NCBI GenBank assembly: GCA_018969565.1
Contig: JAGWYC010000124.1
Span: 1 to 5,952, forward strand
Direction of reading: 5' to 3'
DNA length: 5,952 nucleotides
Source: Bacteroidota bacterium
Lineage (GTDB): Bacteria; Bacteroidota; Bacteroidia; NS11-12g; UBA955
Below are positions 1 to 5,952 of the stretch, one piece after another (position 1 is the stretch's first letter; the number at the start of each line of letters is the position of its first letter). The notes under the pieces are model-generated. The model searched no databases and was not told the DNA's origin. It saw only the letters and a program-made list of their open reading frames with translations. The translations under genes and the position numbers were made by a program.

Positions 1-220
1 CCCCTGATTCATCAAATAGCTCCAAAGGATTAAAAGGGCTTCGCTCGGAAAACGACATGGGCAACCTGAATTCCAATACAGCCTTATCAGGAACTTCCAC
101 TTCTTTCTTCATGCCCGAAAAGGCTACTCCGGCCACAATCAGTACCATCACAAAAAGCAAAATGCCGGTGAGGAACATACCCAACATGGTTGCCAGAACT
201 ATCTTAAAAAAAGACCTCAT
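1..220 (-). CDS. sppA: Signal peptide peptidase SppA (protease IV family), N-terminal part only
   Basis: The reverse strand reads from an ATG at 220 down to the window edge without a stop, giving 73 residues that begin MRSFFKIVLATMLGMFLTGI. Residues about 5-34 form one long hydrophobic segment, a membrane anchor or uncleaved signal sequence. A short charged stretch follows (KKEVEVPDKAVLEFRLPM), then a Ser/Pro-rich piece with NPLELFDE. This arrangement (Lys/Phe-rich start, single anchor, a 'KAVLEFRL' first strand, then a proline-rich linker) is how Bacteroidota SppA proteins begin. SppA is a membrane-bound Ser/Lys protease that degrades signal peptides left in the membrane after secretion. The catalytic Ser and Lys lie outside the window, so the family call rests on the N-terminus alone. 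The gene is divergent from the kinase at 330. Another single-anchor membrane protein remains possible. Confidence 0.65.
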   Translation of the reverse strand, partial: MRSFFKIVLATMLGMFLTGILLFVMVLIVAGVAFSGMKKEVEVPDKAVLEFRLPMSFSERSPFNPLELFDESG

Positions 221-228
221 AGAATGCG

Positions 229-235
229 CAAATTA
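229..235 (-). promoter_or_regulatory. Possible -7 element for the minus-strand sppA-like gene
   Basis: Read on the minus strand this is TAATTTG, close to the Bacteroidota -7 consensus TAnnTTTG but one base short in the spacer. It lies 8 bases upstream of the ATG at 220, so transcription would start almost at the start codon. No convincing -33 element is visible. This is a weak call based on position and partial match. Confidence 0.25.
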
Positions 236-299
236 GCAACTCTTTCAAAAGAAGTATCCTCGGCGCTCGACAAACCCCTGTTTTCAAGGCCTTAACATT

Positions 300-328
300 C
301 TTTGTACCCGGGGTTCCTAACTTTGTAC
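300..328 (+). repeat. Pair of direct repeats CTTTGTAC in the divergent intergenic region
   Basis: The 8-mer CTTTGTAC occurs at 300-307 and again, identically, at 321-328. The two copies are 21 bases apart, about two helical turns. The second copy contains the TTTG of the putative kinase -7 element. They could be paired binding sites for a regulator or a chance repeat. Apart from these and the promoter-like elements, nothing else was recognised in the 221-329 gap. Confidence 0.4.
318..325 (+). promoter_or_regulatory. Bacteroidota-type -7 promoter element upstream of the histidine kinase
   Basis: TAACTTTG matches the TAnnTTTG consensus used by the Bacteroidota primary sigma factor exactly. It ends 4 bases before the ATG at 330, which puts the expected transcription start at or within a few bases of the start codon, so the message would be leaderless or nearly so. 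A TTTG at 301-304 is too close (13-base gap instead of about 20) to be a normal -33 element. Confidence 0.55.
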
Positions 329-329
329 A

Positions 330-1373
330 ATGAGTTTCCGCGCCCGCTTTCTGCTGAACATGATTACTGCGGCCATGGCTTTATTGCTGGTGAATTTACT
401 CTGGCACAAATATGAAGGCCTTCCCTGGTTGCAGAACCGAATCATCAATGGAGGTACCATACTGGCCGGTGCAGCATACCTGGCTGCGGCCCTGATTAGC
501 TCCAGGGCGTTGGGTAAAACGCTGAGAAAACTGCATAGCTATTTGTTGAAGTTGGAATTGCGCGATGGCAATGACCATGATGTAAAACTGCCCGACAGCG
601 CTCCTGAAGTAGCCAAGTTGGAAAGCACGCTGGAACGTATTCTGGAAAATCGCCGTGCCGAAACTGAACGATTAAGACAACTGGAAGACTACCGAAAAGA
701 ATTTCTGGGCAATGTTTCTCATGAACTTAAAACCCCTATCTTCAACATTCAAGGTTATATCTCTACTTTGCTGGACGGCGGTCTGGAGGATGAAACCGTA
801 AACCGTGACTTTCTGCAGAAAGCCGACAGAAATGTAGAACGACTGGCCGGAATTGTTTCAGACCTGGAAACCATCACCCAATATGAGGCCGGTGAACTTG
901 AACTACAGCGCAGCGAATTCGATATCACCGAAATGATGAGCGAGGTGGTGGAAAGCCTTGAGTTTCAAGCCGGAAGGGAACGCATCAGCCTGCAATTCCA
1001 GGATCCGGGAAAACCAATCATCGTTTGTGCTGACAGCTTTCGAATCAGGCAAGTGCTGACCAACCTCGGCACCAATTCCATCCGTTACGGCAAGGAAAAC
1101 GGCATCAGCCGATTTAAAATCACGCCTATGGGAAACAAGGTGCGTATTGAAGTAGCCGACACAGGTCTGGGAATTCCTGAGAAAGACCTGGGCCGGATTT
1201 TTGAACGCTTCTACCGCGTTGACAAAAGCCGTTCCCGCAACAAGGGCGGCAGTGGATTGGGCCTTGCCATCGTAAAACACATTGTAGAAGCCCATGGTGA
1301 ACAAATTGACGTGATGAGCACGGAAGGTGCGGGAAGTGTATTCGGGTTCTCCCTGCCTATAGGGCCCTGCTGA
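330..1373 (+). CDS. Membrane sensor histidine kinase, PhoR-like, with minimal sensor region
   Basis: A 347-residue two-component kinase that should autophosphorylate on His and pass the phosphate to a response regulator. Two membrane segments are visible (about 7-25 and 41-58) with only some 15 residues between them, so there is essentially no periplasmic sensing domain. A helical, charged linker (about 60-125) follows with no recognisable HAMP or PAS domain. The HisKA dimerisation helix carries the H-box NVSHELKTPI with His131. The ATPase domain is complete: N-box NLGTNSIRYG (Asn245 and Asn249), G1 box DTGLGI (277-282), F-box FERFYRVDK (291-299) and G2 box GGSGLGLAI (306-314). The order and the F/G2 wording resemble PhoR-type kinases. 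No response regulator lies beside it in this window. An ATG at 360 (Met11) is a possible later start, but it would cut into the first membrane segment. Downstream lies a 91-base gap with an inverted repeat, then a TetR gene on the same strand. The signal and the partner are unknown. Confidence 0.93.
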   Translation: MSFRARFLLNMITAAMALLLVNLLWHKYEGLPWLQNRIINGGTILAGAAYLAAALISSRALGKTLRKLHSYLLKLELRDGNDHDVKLPDSAPEVAKLESTLERILENRRAETERLRQLEDYRKEFLGNVSHELKTPIFNIQGYISTLLDGGLEDETVNRDFLQKADRNVERLAGIVSDLETITQYEAGELELQRSEFDITEMMSEVVESLEFQAGRERISLQFQDPGKPIIVCADSFRIRQVLTNLGTNSIRYGKENGISRFKITPMGNKVRIEVADTGLGIPEKDLGRIFERFYRVDKSRSRNKGGSGLGLAIVKHIVEAHGEQIDVMSTEGAGSVFGFSLPIGPC

Positions 1374-1391
1374 GAACTTTTTCAGTTTGTC

Positions 1392-1437
1392 GAAAACTTT
1401 GGAAACTTTCATTGCGTTTAAAGTTTCCAAAGTTTCC
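1392..1437. promoter_or_regulatory. 46-base inverted repeat of four 9-base units; candidate TetR operator
   Basis: Two left units, GAAAACTTT (1392-1400) and GGAAACTTT (1401-1409), face two right units, AAAGTTTCC (1420-1428) and AAAGTTTCC (1429-1437), across a 10-base spacer (1410-1419). The 18-base arms pair at 17 of 18 positions, and the inner 16 bases (1394-1409 with 1420-1435) are a perfect match. Within each arm the unit is tandemly repeated with a 9-base period. The element lies between the kinase stop and the TetR start, ending 27 bases before that start. TetR dimers bind inverted repeats close to their own genes, so an autoregulatory operator that also controls the pump operon is the best reading. 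The arms are AT-rich and no T-run follows, which argues against an intrinsic terminator. Confidence 0.7.
1394..1401 (+). promoter_or_regulatory. Possible -7 element embedded in the inverted repeat
   Basis: AAACTTTG differs from TAnnTTTG at one position. If used, transcription of the tetR-pump operon would begin inside the inverted repeat, so a repressor bound there would block the polymerase directly. No -33 element is evident at the normal distance. A second one-mismatch candidate, TCAGTTTG, sits at 1382-1389. This is a weak call. Confidence 0.22.
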
Positions 1438-1464
1438 ATGTTGTTATTTCGCGGACGAATTGCC

Positions 1465-2064
1465 ATGGAGTCTATCCGTAAAATACTGAGTACCGCTGAA
1501 CGCATGTTTATGCGCTTTGGCATACGCAGCGTTACCATGGATGATGTTGCGCGCGAAACGAGCATCAGCAAAAAAACACTCTACCGCTGCTTCAGGGATA
1601 AAGATGAACTGGTTAAAAAAACCATTGAGCAACACCTGAATGCCATCAATGAAAAGATGGATGAACTGGACCAACGCGAAGGCGATGCCGTTTCAAACAC
1701 CTTGGCCATAGCAAATTTCATTTGCAGCGACCATCGTGAATTAAACCCTTCGCTCATTTTCGATCTGAAAAAATACCATTCAGAAAGCTATGCCTTGTTT
1801 ACCCGGCAGCGTGATCAGATGATCAGCACACGTGTGCTCGATAATCTGAAAAAGGGTATAGTGAGCGGCTTGTACCGCAATGACCTGAATCCGGAATTGA
1901 TTTGTCGCTTCTACATCAACAGCGTAGGCAGCTTATTCGACCCGGAAAGTTTCCCTGATATGGAATTCGACTTTGTAAGCAGGTACCGCGAACTGATTCG
2001 CTACCACCTGCACGGTATTGTTACCCCCGAAGGAAAAAAACTACTCGACAAAATCCAGATATGA
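1465..2064 (+). CDS. TetR/AcrR-family transcriptional repressor of the adjacent efflux operon
   Basis: A 199-residue protein of normal TetR length. The N-terminal DNA-binding domain (about 1-50) runs MESIRKILSTAERMF, then FGIRSVTMDDVARETSISKK and TLYRCFRDKDELV, the standard TetR pattern with the recognition helix near SISKKTLYRCF (33-43). The rest is the all-helical ligand-binding and dimerisation domain with no readable ligand clue. The frame stays open upstream to a TTG at 1387 and an ATG at 1438, but those starts add 26 or 9 residues encoded by the inverted repeat and its flank. The family begins just before the first helix, so the ATG at 1465 was chosen. Its stop overlaps the TolC-like start as ATGA, which points to one transcript and coupled translation. 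It probably represses itself and the pump, with release when a pump substrate binds; this is inferred from family and context. An A7 run (2034-2040) lies near its end. Confidence 0.9.
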   Translation: MESIRKILSTAERMFMRFGIRSVTMDDVARETSISKKTLYRCFRDKDELVKKTIEQHLNAINEKMDELDQREGDAVSNTLAIANFICSDHRELNPSLIFDLKKYHSESYALFTRQRDQMISTRVLDNLKKGIVSGLYRNDLNPELICRFYINSVGSLFDPESFPDMEFDFVSRYRELIRYHLHGIVTPEGKKLLDKIQI

Positions 2065-3425
2065 AAGGCAAAACACTGTTTTTCCTGCTCCTTGTTTCCG
2101 GCCTTATGCCTCTGGCGGCCCAGACAAACAACGACACCCTGAAGCTCACCATGCGACAGGCCATTGACCTCGCGCTGCAAACCAGCCGACAGGTTAAAAA
2201 TGCGCAGGCTGATGTGCAACTTGCACGCCAAAAGGTAAAAGAAATTCAAAGCATCGGCCTGCCTCAGGTCAACGCTACCGGTGGCTTTACCCAGTATGTG
2301 CAAATACCGGGAAGCTATGTGCCCAATTTCACCGGCCAGGGCCCTGACTTTTTGTTCATCCGTTTCCAGCAGAAGTACACCTCAAACCTGAATATTCAGG
2401 CCTCTCAATTACTGTATGATGGAACTTACCTGCTTGGTCTTCAGGCTGCTAAAACGTTTGTAGATATCAGTAAACTGATGGAAAGCAAAAGCGAAACAGA
2501 CCTGAGCTTCGCTGTGGCAAAATCCTATGCATTATGCCTGAATACCTCGCGTAATCTGGAACTTCTTGACCAAAACATCTATGCCCTGAAAAAAACACTC
2601 GAGGAGGTATCAGAAATTTACAAAGCCGGTTTTGCAGAAAAATTAGATGTAGATCGCTTGAGCCTGAGTCTTTCAACCCTGGTAATGCAGCGCGATAAAT
2701 TGCTGGCCGGGGTAGAAATGACCCAAAACGTGTTGAAGCTGACCATGGGACTTGACCCGGCGAAACCCATCATACTCGCCGATAACCTGGAACAGTTGAA
2801 TCAGGAATTACATGTCACTTTACCCACCGGAAATGAAGTTCCGAAGCCCAACAACCGAATTGAATATCAGTTGCTGCAGCAAAGCCTTAGAATGAACTAC
2901 TTCGACGAGAAGCGCTATCTGGTTGGCTATACACCCACGCTCGTAGGATTTATGGCACATCAGCGCACTACCAACCGCTCTCAGTTTAATTTCCTTGAAG
3001 GAAATCTGCCCATCAACAATACCTGGGTTCCCGCCACCTTGTGGGGACTGAACCTAAGCGTTCCCATTTTCGACGGATTCCGCAAGCAAAGCCAGATTCG
3101 CCAGGTAAGGATTAACCGGGAGAAAACCCTGAATGATATTACCAGCTTTGAATACGCAGCGGGAATGGAATACTTGAATGCACGCCAGGCCTACATGAGC
3201 AGCCTGAAAGCCATTGAGGTCCAGAAAAAGAACATAGAGCTGGCCGAATCAATCTACAAAAACGTGAATACCAAATTCAAAGAAGGGGTTGGCAGCACCA
3301 TTGAAATACTCTCCGCAGAGAATGAACTGAAAAGCGCGCGGGTGAACTATCTGGGTGCAATTTATGACCTGAACATCGCCATGATGGACTTGAAAAAAGC
3401 GCTTGGCCAATCTATAACCCAATAA
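2061..3425 (+). CDS. TolC-family outer-membrane efflux channel protein (OEP family)
   Basis: A 454-residue outer-membrane factor, the exit duct of a tripartite pump. It starts with a signal peptide (KGKTLFFLLLVSGLMPLAA, cleavage near residues 20-21, with Gln following as is common in this phylum). Two OEP repeats follow. The first (about 27-230) has TMRQAIDLALQTSRQVKNAQ, the strand ASQLLYDG (114-121) and the helix containing YKAGFAEKLDVDRL. The second (about 265-450) has the matching strand LSVPIFDGF (332-340) and FKEGVGSTIEILSAENEL. The internal pairing of a β-strand ending in a 'DG' turn with long helices is the TolC signature: a trimer with a β-barrel in the outer membrane and an α-helical tunnel in the periplasm. 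The length is normal and the frame intact. It overlaps the TetR gene by four bases and is followed 15 bases later by the adaptor gene, as expected for an efflux operon. Confidence 0.93.
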   Translation: MKGKTLFFLLLVSGLMPLAAQTNNDTLKLTMRQAIDLALQTSRQVKNAQADVQLARQKVKEIQSIGLPQVNATGGFTQYVQIPGSYVPNFTGQGPDFLFIRFQQKYTSNLNIQASQLLYDGTYLLGLQAAKTFVDISKLMESKSETDLSFAVAKSYALCLNTSRNLELLDQNIYALKKTLEEVSEIYKAGFAEKLDVDRLSLSLSTLVMQRDKLLAGVEMTQNVLKLTMGLDPAKPIILADNLEQLNQELHVTLPTGNEVPKPNNRIEYQLLQQSLRMNYFDEKRYLVGYTPTLVGFMAHQRTTNRSQFNFLEGNLPINNTWVPATLWGLNLSVPIFDGFRKQSQIRQVRINREKTLNDITSFEYAAGMEYLNARQAYMSSLKAIEVQKKNIELAESIYKNVNTKFKEGVGSTIEILSAENELKSARVNYLGAIYDLNIAMMDLKKALGQSITQ

Positions 3426-3440
3426 TTCCGAACAAAGAAT

Positions 3441-4583
3441 ATGAAACACCGCAATACGATCATGATTTGCATCCTGACCATTGCCGTCAGCGCATGCGGA
3501 GGTAAGAAGTCAGGCAGCCTCGAAGAAAAAAAGGGGGAACTGGCAAAACTCAGAAAAGAAATTAACAGCCTTCAGGAGCGCGCCAAAACCCTTGAAGCTG
3601 AAATCGGAAAACTGGACACTGCCGGTGCCGAAGGCAAACTGAAACTGGTGGAAGTTCTGGACATCAAACCGGAAGTTTTCCGTGGATTTGTTGAAGTTCA
3701 GGGTACAGTTGACGCCGAACAAAGCACCATCGCTACGGCTCAGATGCCCGGCGTGGTAACCCGTGTGGCTGTTGCTATAGGCCAGCAGGTCAGCGCAGGT
3801 CAGATTCTTGCCGAAATTGACAACAGCCTGATCAAACAGCAGGTGGCTCAGGCCCAGCAACAGGTTGACTTTCTTACCACATTGTATCAGAAACAGAAAA
3901 GCCTCTGGGAAAAAGGTATAGGTACTGAAGTTCAATACCTTTCTGCCAAAAACCAGAAAGAAGCCATGGAAAAGAACCTGGCCGCTGCAAACCAGCAACT
4001 GAACATGTCTTACATCAAATCACAAATCAGCGGAACCATTGAGTCTGTTGATGTGAAAGTAGGTCAGACTGCAGCTCCGGGCCTGCCCCTATTCCGCGTG
4101 GTGAATATGAGCGGTGTGAAAGTGGTTACCTCTGTAGCCGAAACCTATGTTTCCAAAATTCACAAAGGCGATTTGGTGAACATTCACTTCCCTGACCTGA
4201 AAAAAGACAAACAGGGTAACATCACTTTCGTGAGCCGTGTAATTGACCCCATCAACCGTTCCTTCCGTTGTGAAGCACGCCTTCAGGACGCCACAGACCT
4301 GCGACCCAATATGCTTGCCGTGCTGAAAGTTACAGATTACGAGCAGAAAAACGCTATTGCCGTGCCGGTGAATGTAATACAGAATACCGGTATGGGAGCC
4401 GAATTGTTCGTGATAGAAAACCAACATGGTAATCAGTGGACCGCTCGCCACCGCAGTGTGAAAACCGGCCGAAATTCCGGAGATAAAGTAGAAATCCTGG
4501 ATGGATTGAAACCCGGCGACCGCATCATCACGAACGGATTCCAGGGATTATCTGACGATCAGCAGGTGCAGATTATTGAATGA
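3441..4583 (+). CDS. RND efflux periplasmic adaptor (membrane fusion protein), lipoprotein with N-terminal coiled coil
   Basis: A 380-residue HlyD/AcrA-type adaptor that would link the inner-membrane permease to the TolC-like channel. The N-terminus is a lipoprotein signal with lipobox VSAC and Cys19 as the lipidated residue. Residues about 26-60 form a charged heptad-like helix (LEEKKGELAKLRKEINSLQ and on) before the usual adaptor fold. Then come the first half of the lipoyl domain (about 99-128, with MPGVVTRVAVAIGQQVSAGQ), a short α-hairpin rich in Gln/Ala (129-188), the second lipoyl half (about 189-220, SGTIESVDVKVGQTAAPGLP), a β-barrel (about 225-300) and a membrane-proximal domain (about 305-380, AVPVNVIQN, then LKPGDRIITNGFQGL). 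The hairpin is short, as in many RND adaptors of this phylum. It lies 15 bases after the channel gene and 13 bases before the permease gene. An A7G5 run at 3526-3537 falls inside the coiled-coil coding part. Substrate unknown. Confidence 0.93.
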   Translation: MKHRNTIMICILTIAVSACGGKKSGSLEEKKGELAKLRKEINSLQERAKTLEAEIGKLDTAGAEGKLKLVEVLDIKPEVFRGFVEVQGTVDAEQSTIATAQMPGVVTRVAVAIGQQVSAGQILAEIDNSLIKQQVAQAQQQVDFLTTLYQKQKSLWEKGIGTEVQYLSAKNQKEAMEKNLAAANQQLNMSYIKSQISGTIESVDVKVGQTAAPGLPLFRVVNMSGVKVVTSVAETYVSKIHKGDLVNIHFPDLKKDKQGNITFVSRVIDPINRSFRCEARLQDATDLRPNMLAVLKVTDYEQKNAIAVPVNVIQNTGMGAELFVIENQHGNQWTARHRSVKTGRNSGDKVEILDGLKPGDRIITNGFQGLSDDQQVQIIE

Positions 4584-4596
4584 GCATTTTTCGCCC

Positions 4597-5952
4597 ATGA
4601 ACCAGAAATTCAAAGAGTTCAAGCCTACAAGCTGGTCTATTGACAACAAGACCAGCATATTCGTGGTTACCCTGATTGTAACCATCACGGGCATCCTCAG
4701 CTATATCGGGCTTCCTAAGGAAAAATTTCCCGATATCGTTATCCCAACCATTTACGTTCAGACCATTTACCCCGGTTCTTCTCCCAAGGACATTGAAAAC
4801 CTGATTACCAAGCCCATTGAAAAGAAGATTGGGGGCATCAATGGTTTGAAGAAGCTGACCAGCCAAAGCGTGCAGGATTTCAGCATCATCGTAGCCGAAT
4901 TCCAGACCGATGTATCTGTTGAACAGGCCAAACAAAAGGTGAAGGATGAAGTGGACAAAGCCAGAAGTGAACTGCCTTCTGATCTGAAACAAGATCCCAC
5001 GGTACAGGAAATCAACTTTGCAGACTTGCCCATCCTCAACATCAACATTGCCGGCGATTTTGAGCTGAACAAGCTGAAGGAATACGCCGAGATGGCTAAA
5101 GACCGCATTGAAAGCCTGAAGGAAATAACCCGTGTGGACCTGATTGGCGCCCTGGAAAGGGAAATCCAGGTAAACCTCGACCTGTATAAGATGGAAGCTG
5201 CCGGTATCGGCATGGATGACGCCATCAGGGCCATTCAGTATGAAAACGTGCGCATAGCCGGTGGCAATATTGATGTGGCCAACATGAAGCGCAGCCTCAG
5301 CGTGGTGGGTGAATTCAAGAACCCCTCTGAAGTGCAGAATATCGTCATCCGCGCCCAATCTGGCGCCACCGTTTATCTGCGAGATATCGCCGATGTGCAG
5401 GATGCATTCAAGGAAAAAGAAAGCTATGCCCGTTTGGGTGGTAAAAACGTGATCACCCTGAACGTAATCAAACGCGCAGGTGAAAACCTGATTGATGCCA
5501 GCGATAAATGCCGCGACATCATGACCGACCTTCAAAAGAGCAGTTATCCGAAGAATCTGAGTGTAGTGCTCACCGGAGACCAGAGCACGGAAACAAGAGT
5601 TACCCTGCATGACCTGATTAATACCATTATCATCGGATTCATTCTGGTAACCATCATCCTGATGTTCTTCATGGGCGCCACCAATGCCATTTTCGTGGGC
5701 CTTTCAGTACCGCTCAGCATGTTCCTTGCCTTTATGATTATGCCGGCGCTGGGTTTCAGTCTCAATATGATTGTGTTATTCAGCTTCTTGCTTGCATTAG
5801 GTATTGTTGTGGATGACGCCATTGTGGTGATTGAAAACACCCACCGCATTTTCGGCAATGGCAAGATGCCTATTGTAGATGCCGCTAAAAAAGCTGCAGG
5901 TGAAGTGTTTCTGCCGGTACTCAGCGGAACAATGACCACCCTTGCGCCTTTT
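4597..5952 (+). CDS. RND-family efflux permease (AcrB-like), N-terminal 452 residues, cut by window edge
   Basis: An ATG 13 bases after the adaptor stop opens a frame that runs to the window end with no stop. It is roughly the first 40-45% of a usual 1000-1100-residue RND permease, the proton-driven pump of the complex. Visible parts are TM1 (about 21-38), the periplasmic start (EKFPDIVIPTIYVQTIYPG, then IENLITKPIEKKIGGINGL), the porter and docking region (about 50-335), and TM2-TM4 (about 341-358, 365-383, 390-411). TM4 carries the proton-relay pair Asp406-Asp407 in GIVVDDAIVVIEN, matching AcrB Asp407/Asp408. This pair and the PxSxF pattern in TM3 (PLSMF, 372-376) put it in the HAE/AcrB side of the RND superfamily. 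The exact subfamily and substrate (drug, metal or lipid) cannot be told from this half. The family call is firm. Confidence 0.95.
   Translation, partial: MNQKFKEFKPTSWSIDNKTSIFVVTLIVTITGILSYIGLPKEKFPDIVIPTIYVQTIYPGSSPKDIENLITKPIEKKIGGINGLKKLTSQSVQDFSIIVAEFQTDVSVEQAKQKVKDEVDKARSELPSDLKQDPTVQEINFADLPILNINIAGDFELNKLKEYAEMAKDRIESLKEITRVDLIGALEREIQVNLDLYKMEAAGIGMDDAIRAIQYENVRIAGGNIDVANMKRSLSVVGEFKNPSEVQNIVIRAQSGATVYLRDIADVQDAFKEKESYARLGGKNVITLNVIKRAGENLIDASDKCRDIMTDLQKSSYPKNLSVVLTGDQSTETRVTLHDLINTIIIGFILVTIILMFFMGATNAIFVGLSVPLSMFLAFMIMPALGFSLNMIVLFSFLLALGIVVDDAIVVIENTHRIFGNGKMPIVDAAKKAAGEVFLPVLSGTMTTLAPF

Noticed and set aside
301..304. TTTG as the -33 element of the kinase promoter
   Set aside because: The gap to the -7 element is 13 bases, well short of the roughly 20 expected in Bacteroidota promoters.
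1392..1437. Inverted repeat as an intrinsic terminator of the kinase gene
   Set aside because: The arms are AT-rich (4 G/C in the 16-base perfect core) and no T-run follows the right arm; CCATGTTG follows instead. Operator is a better fit.
1392..1437. Inverted repeat as a CRISPR fragment or insertion-sequence end
   Set aside because: The units are 9 bases, in opposed orientation, with no spacers of regular length, no transposase and no target duplication nearby.
903..1571. Minus-strand open frame of 222 codons spanning the kinase 3' end, the inverted repeat and the TetR 5' end
   Set aside because: It is antisense to two well-supported genes. Its resemblance in the middle to the TetR upstream frame (TLET...KVSKV) only reflects the palindrome.
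3526..3537. A7G5 run in the adaptor gene as a programmed frameshift (A AAA AAG in register) or phase-variation tract
   Set aside because: A -1 slip reaches a TAA after about ten codons, leaving only a short lipopeptide. The run encodes Lys-rich coiled coil and is likely compositional. No downstream stimulatory structure was recognised.
4573..5610. Long open frame of 345 codons on the minus strand
   Set aside because: It lies antisense to the RND permease, whose plus-strand translation shows clear family motifs. The antisense protein has no recognisable domain and is a codon-usage shadow.

Overview
The window reads as ordinary chromosomal DNA from a member of the Bacteroidota. The evidence is a TAnnTTTG-type promoter element, weak or absent Shine-Dalgarno sequences, moderate GC content, and protein styles typical of that phylum: an SppA with a single N-terminal anchor, a PhoR-like kinase, and a TetR / TolC / lipoprotein-adaptor / RND cluster. 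The genus cannot be fixed from this sequence.

Layout: the left edge (1-220) holds the 5' end of a minus-strand gene, most likely the signal peptide peptidase sppA. A 109-base divergent intergenic region separates it from a plus-strand membrane histidine kinase (330-1373), which has almost no extracytoplasmic domain and no response regulator beside it. A 91-base gap follows, carrying a striking 46-base inverted repeat (1392-1437) built from four 9-base units. After it comes a tightly packed plus-strand efflux operon: a TetR-type repressor (1465-2064), a TolC-family outer-membrane channel (2061-3425, overlapping the repressor by ATGA), a lipoprotein membrane-fusion protein (3441-4583), and an RND inner-membrane permease (4597 to past the right edge). 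The operon gaps are -4, 15 and 13 bases.

How it works together: the last three products would form one tripartite pump across the inner membrane, periplasm and outer membrane, driven by the proton gradient through the Asp-Asp pair in the permease. The TetR protein is the likely local repressor, and the inverted repeat just upstream of it is the obvious candidate operator. The substrate cannot be read from the sequence. The kinase may be an unrelated upstream gene or may share transcription with the pump operon.

No mobile element, CRISPR array, RNA gene or clearly novel system was seen. The items most worth a second look are the four-unit inverted repeat, the kinase lacking a sensor domain, the coiled-coil extension of the adaptor lipoprotein, and the probable leaderless start of the kinase gene.
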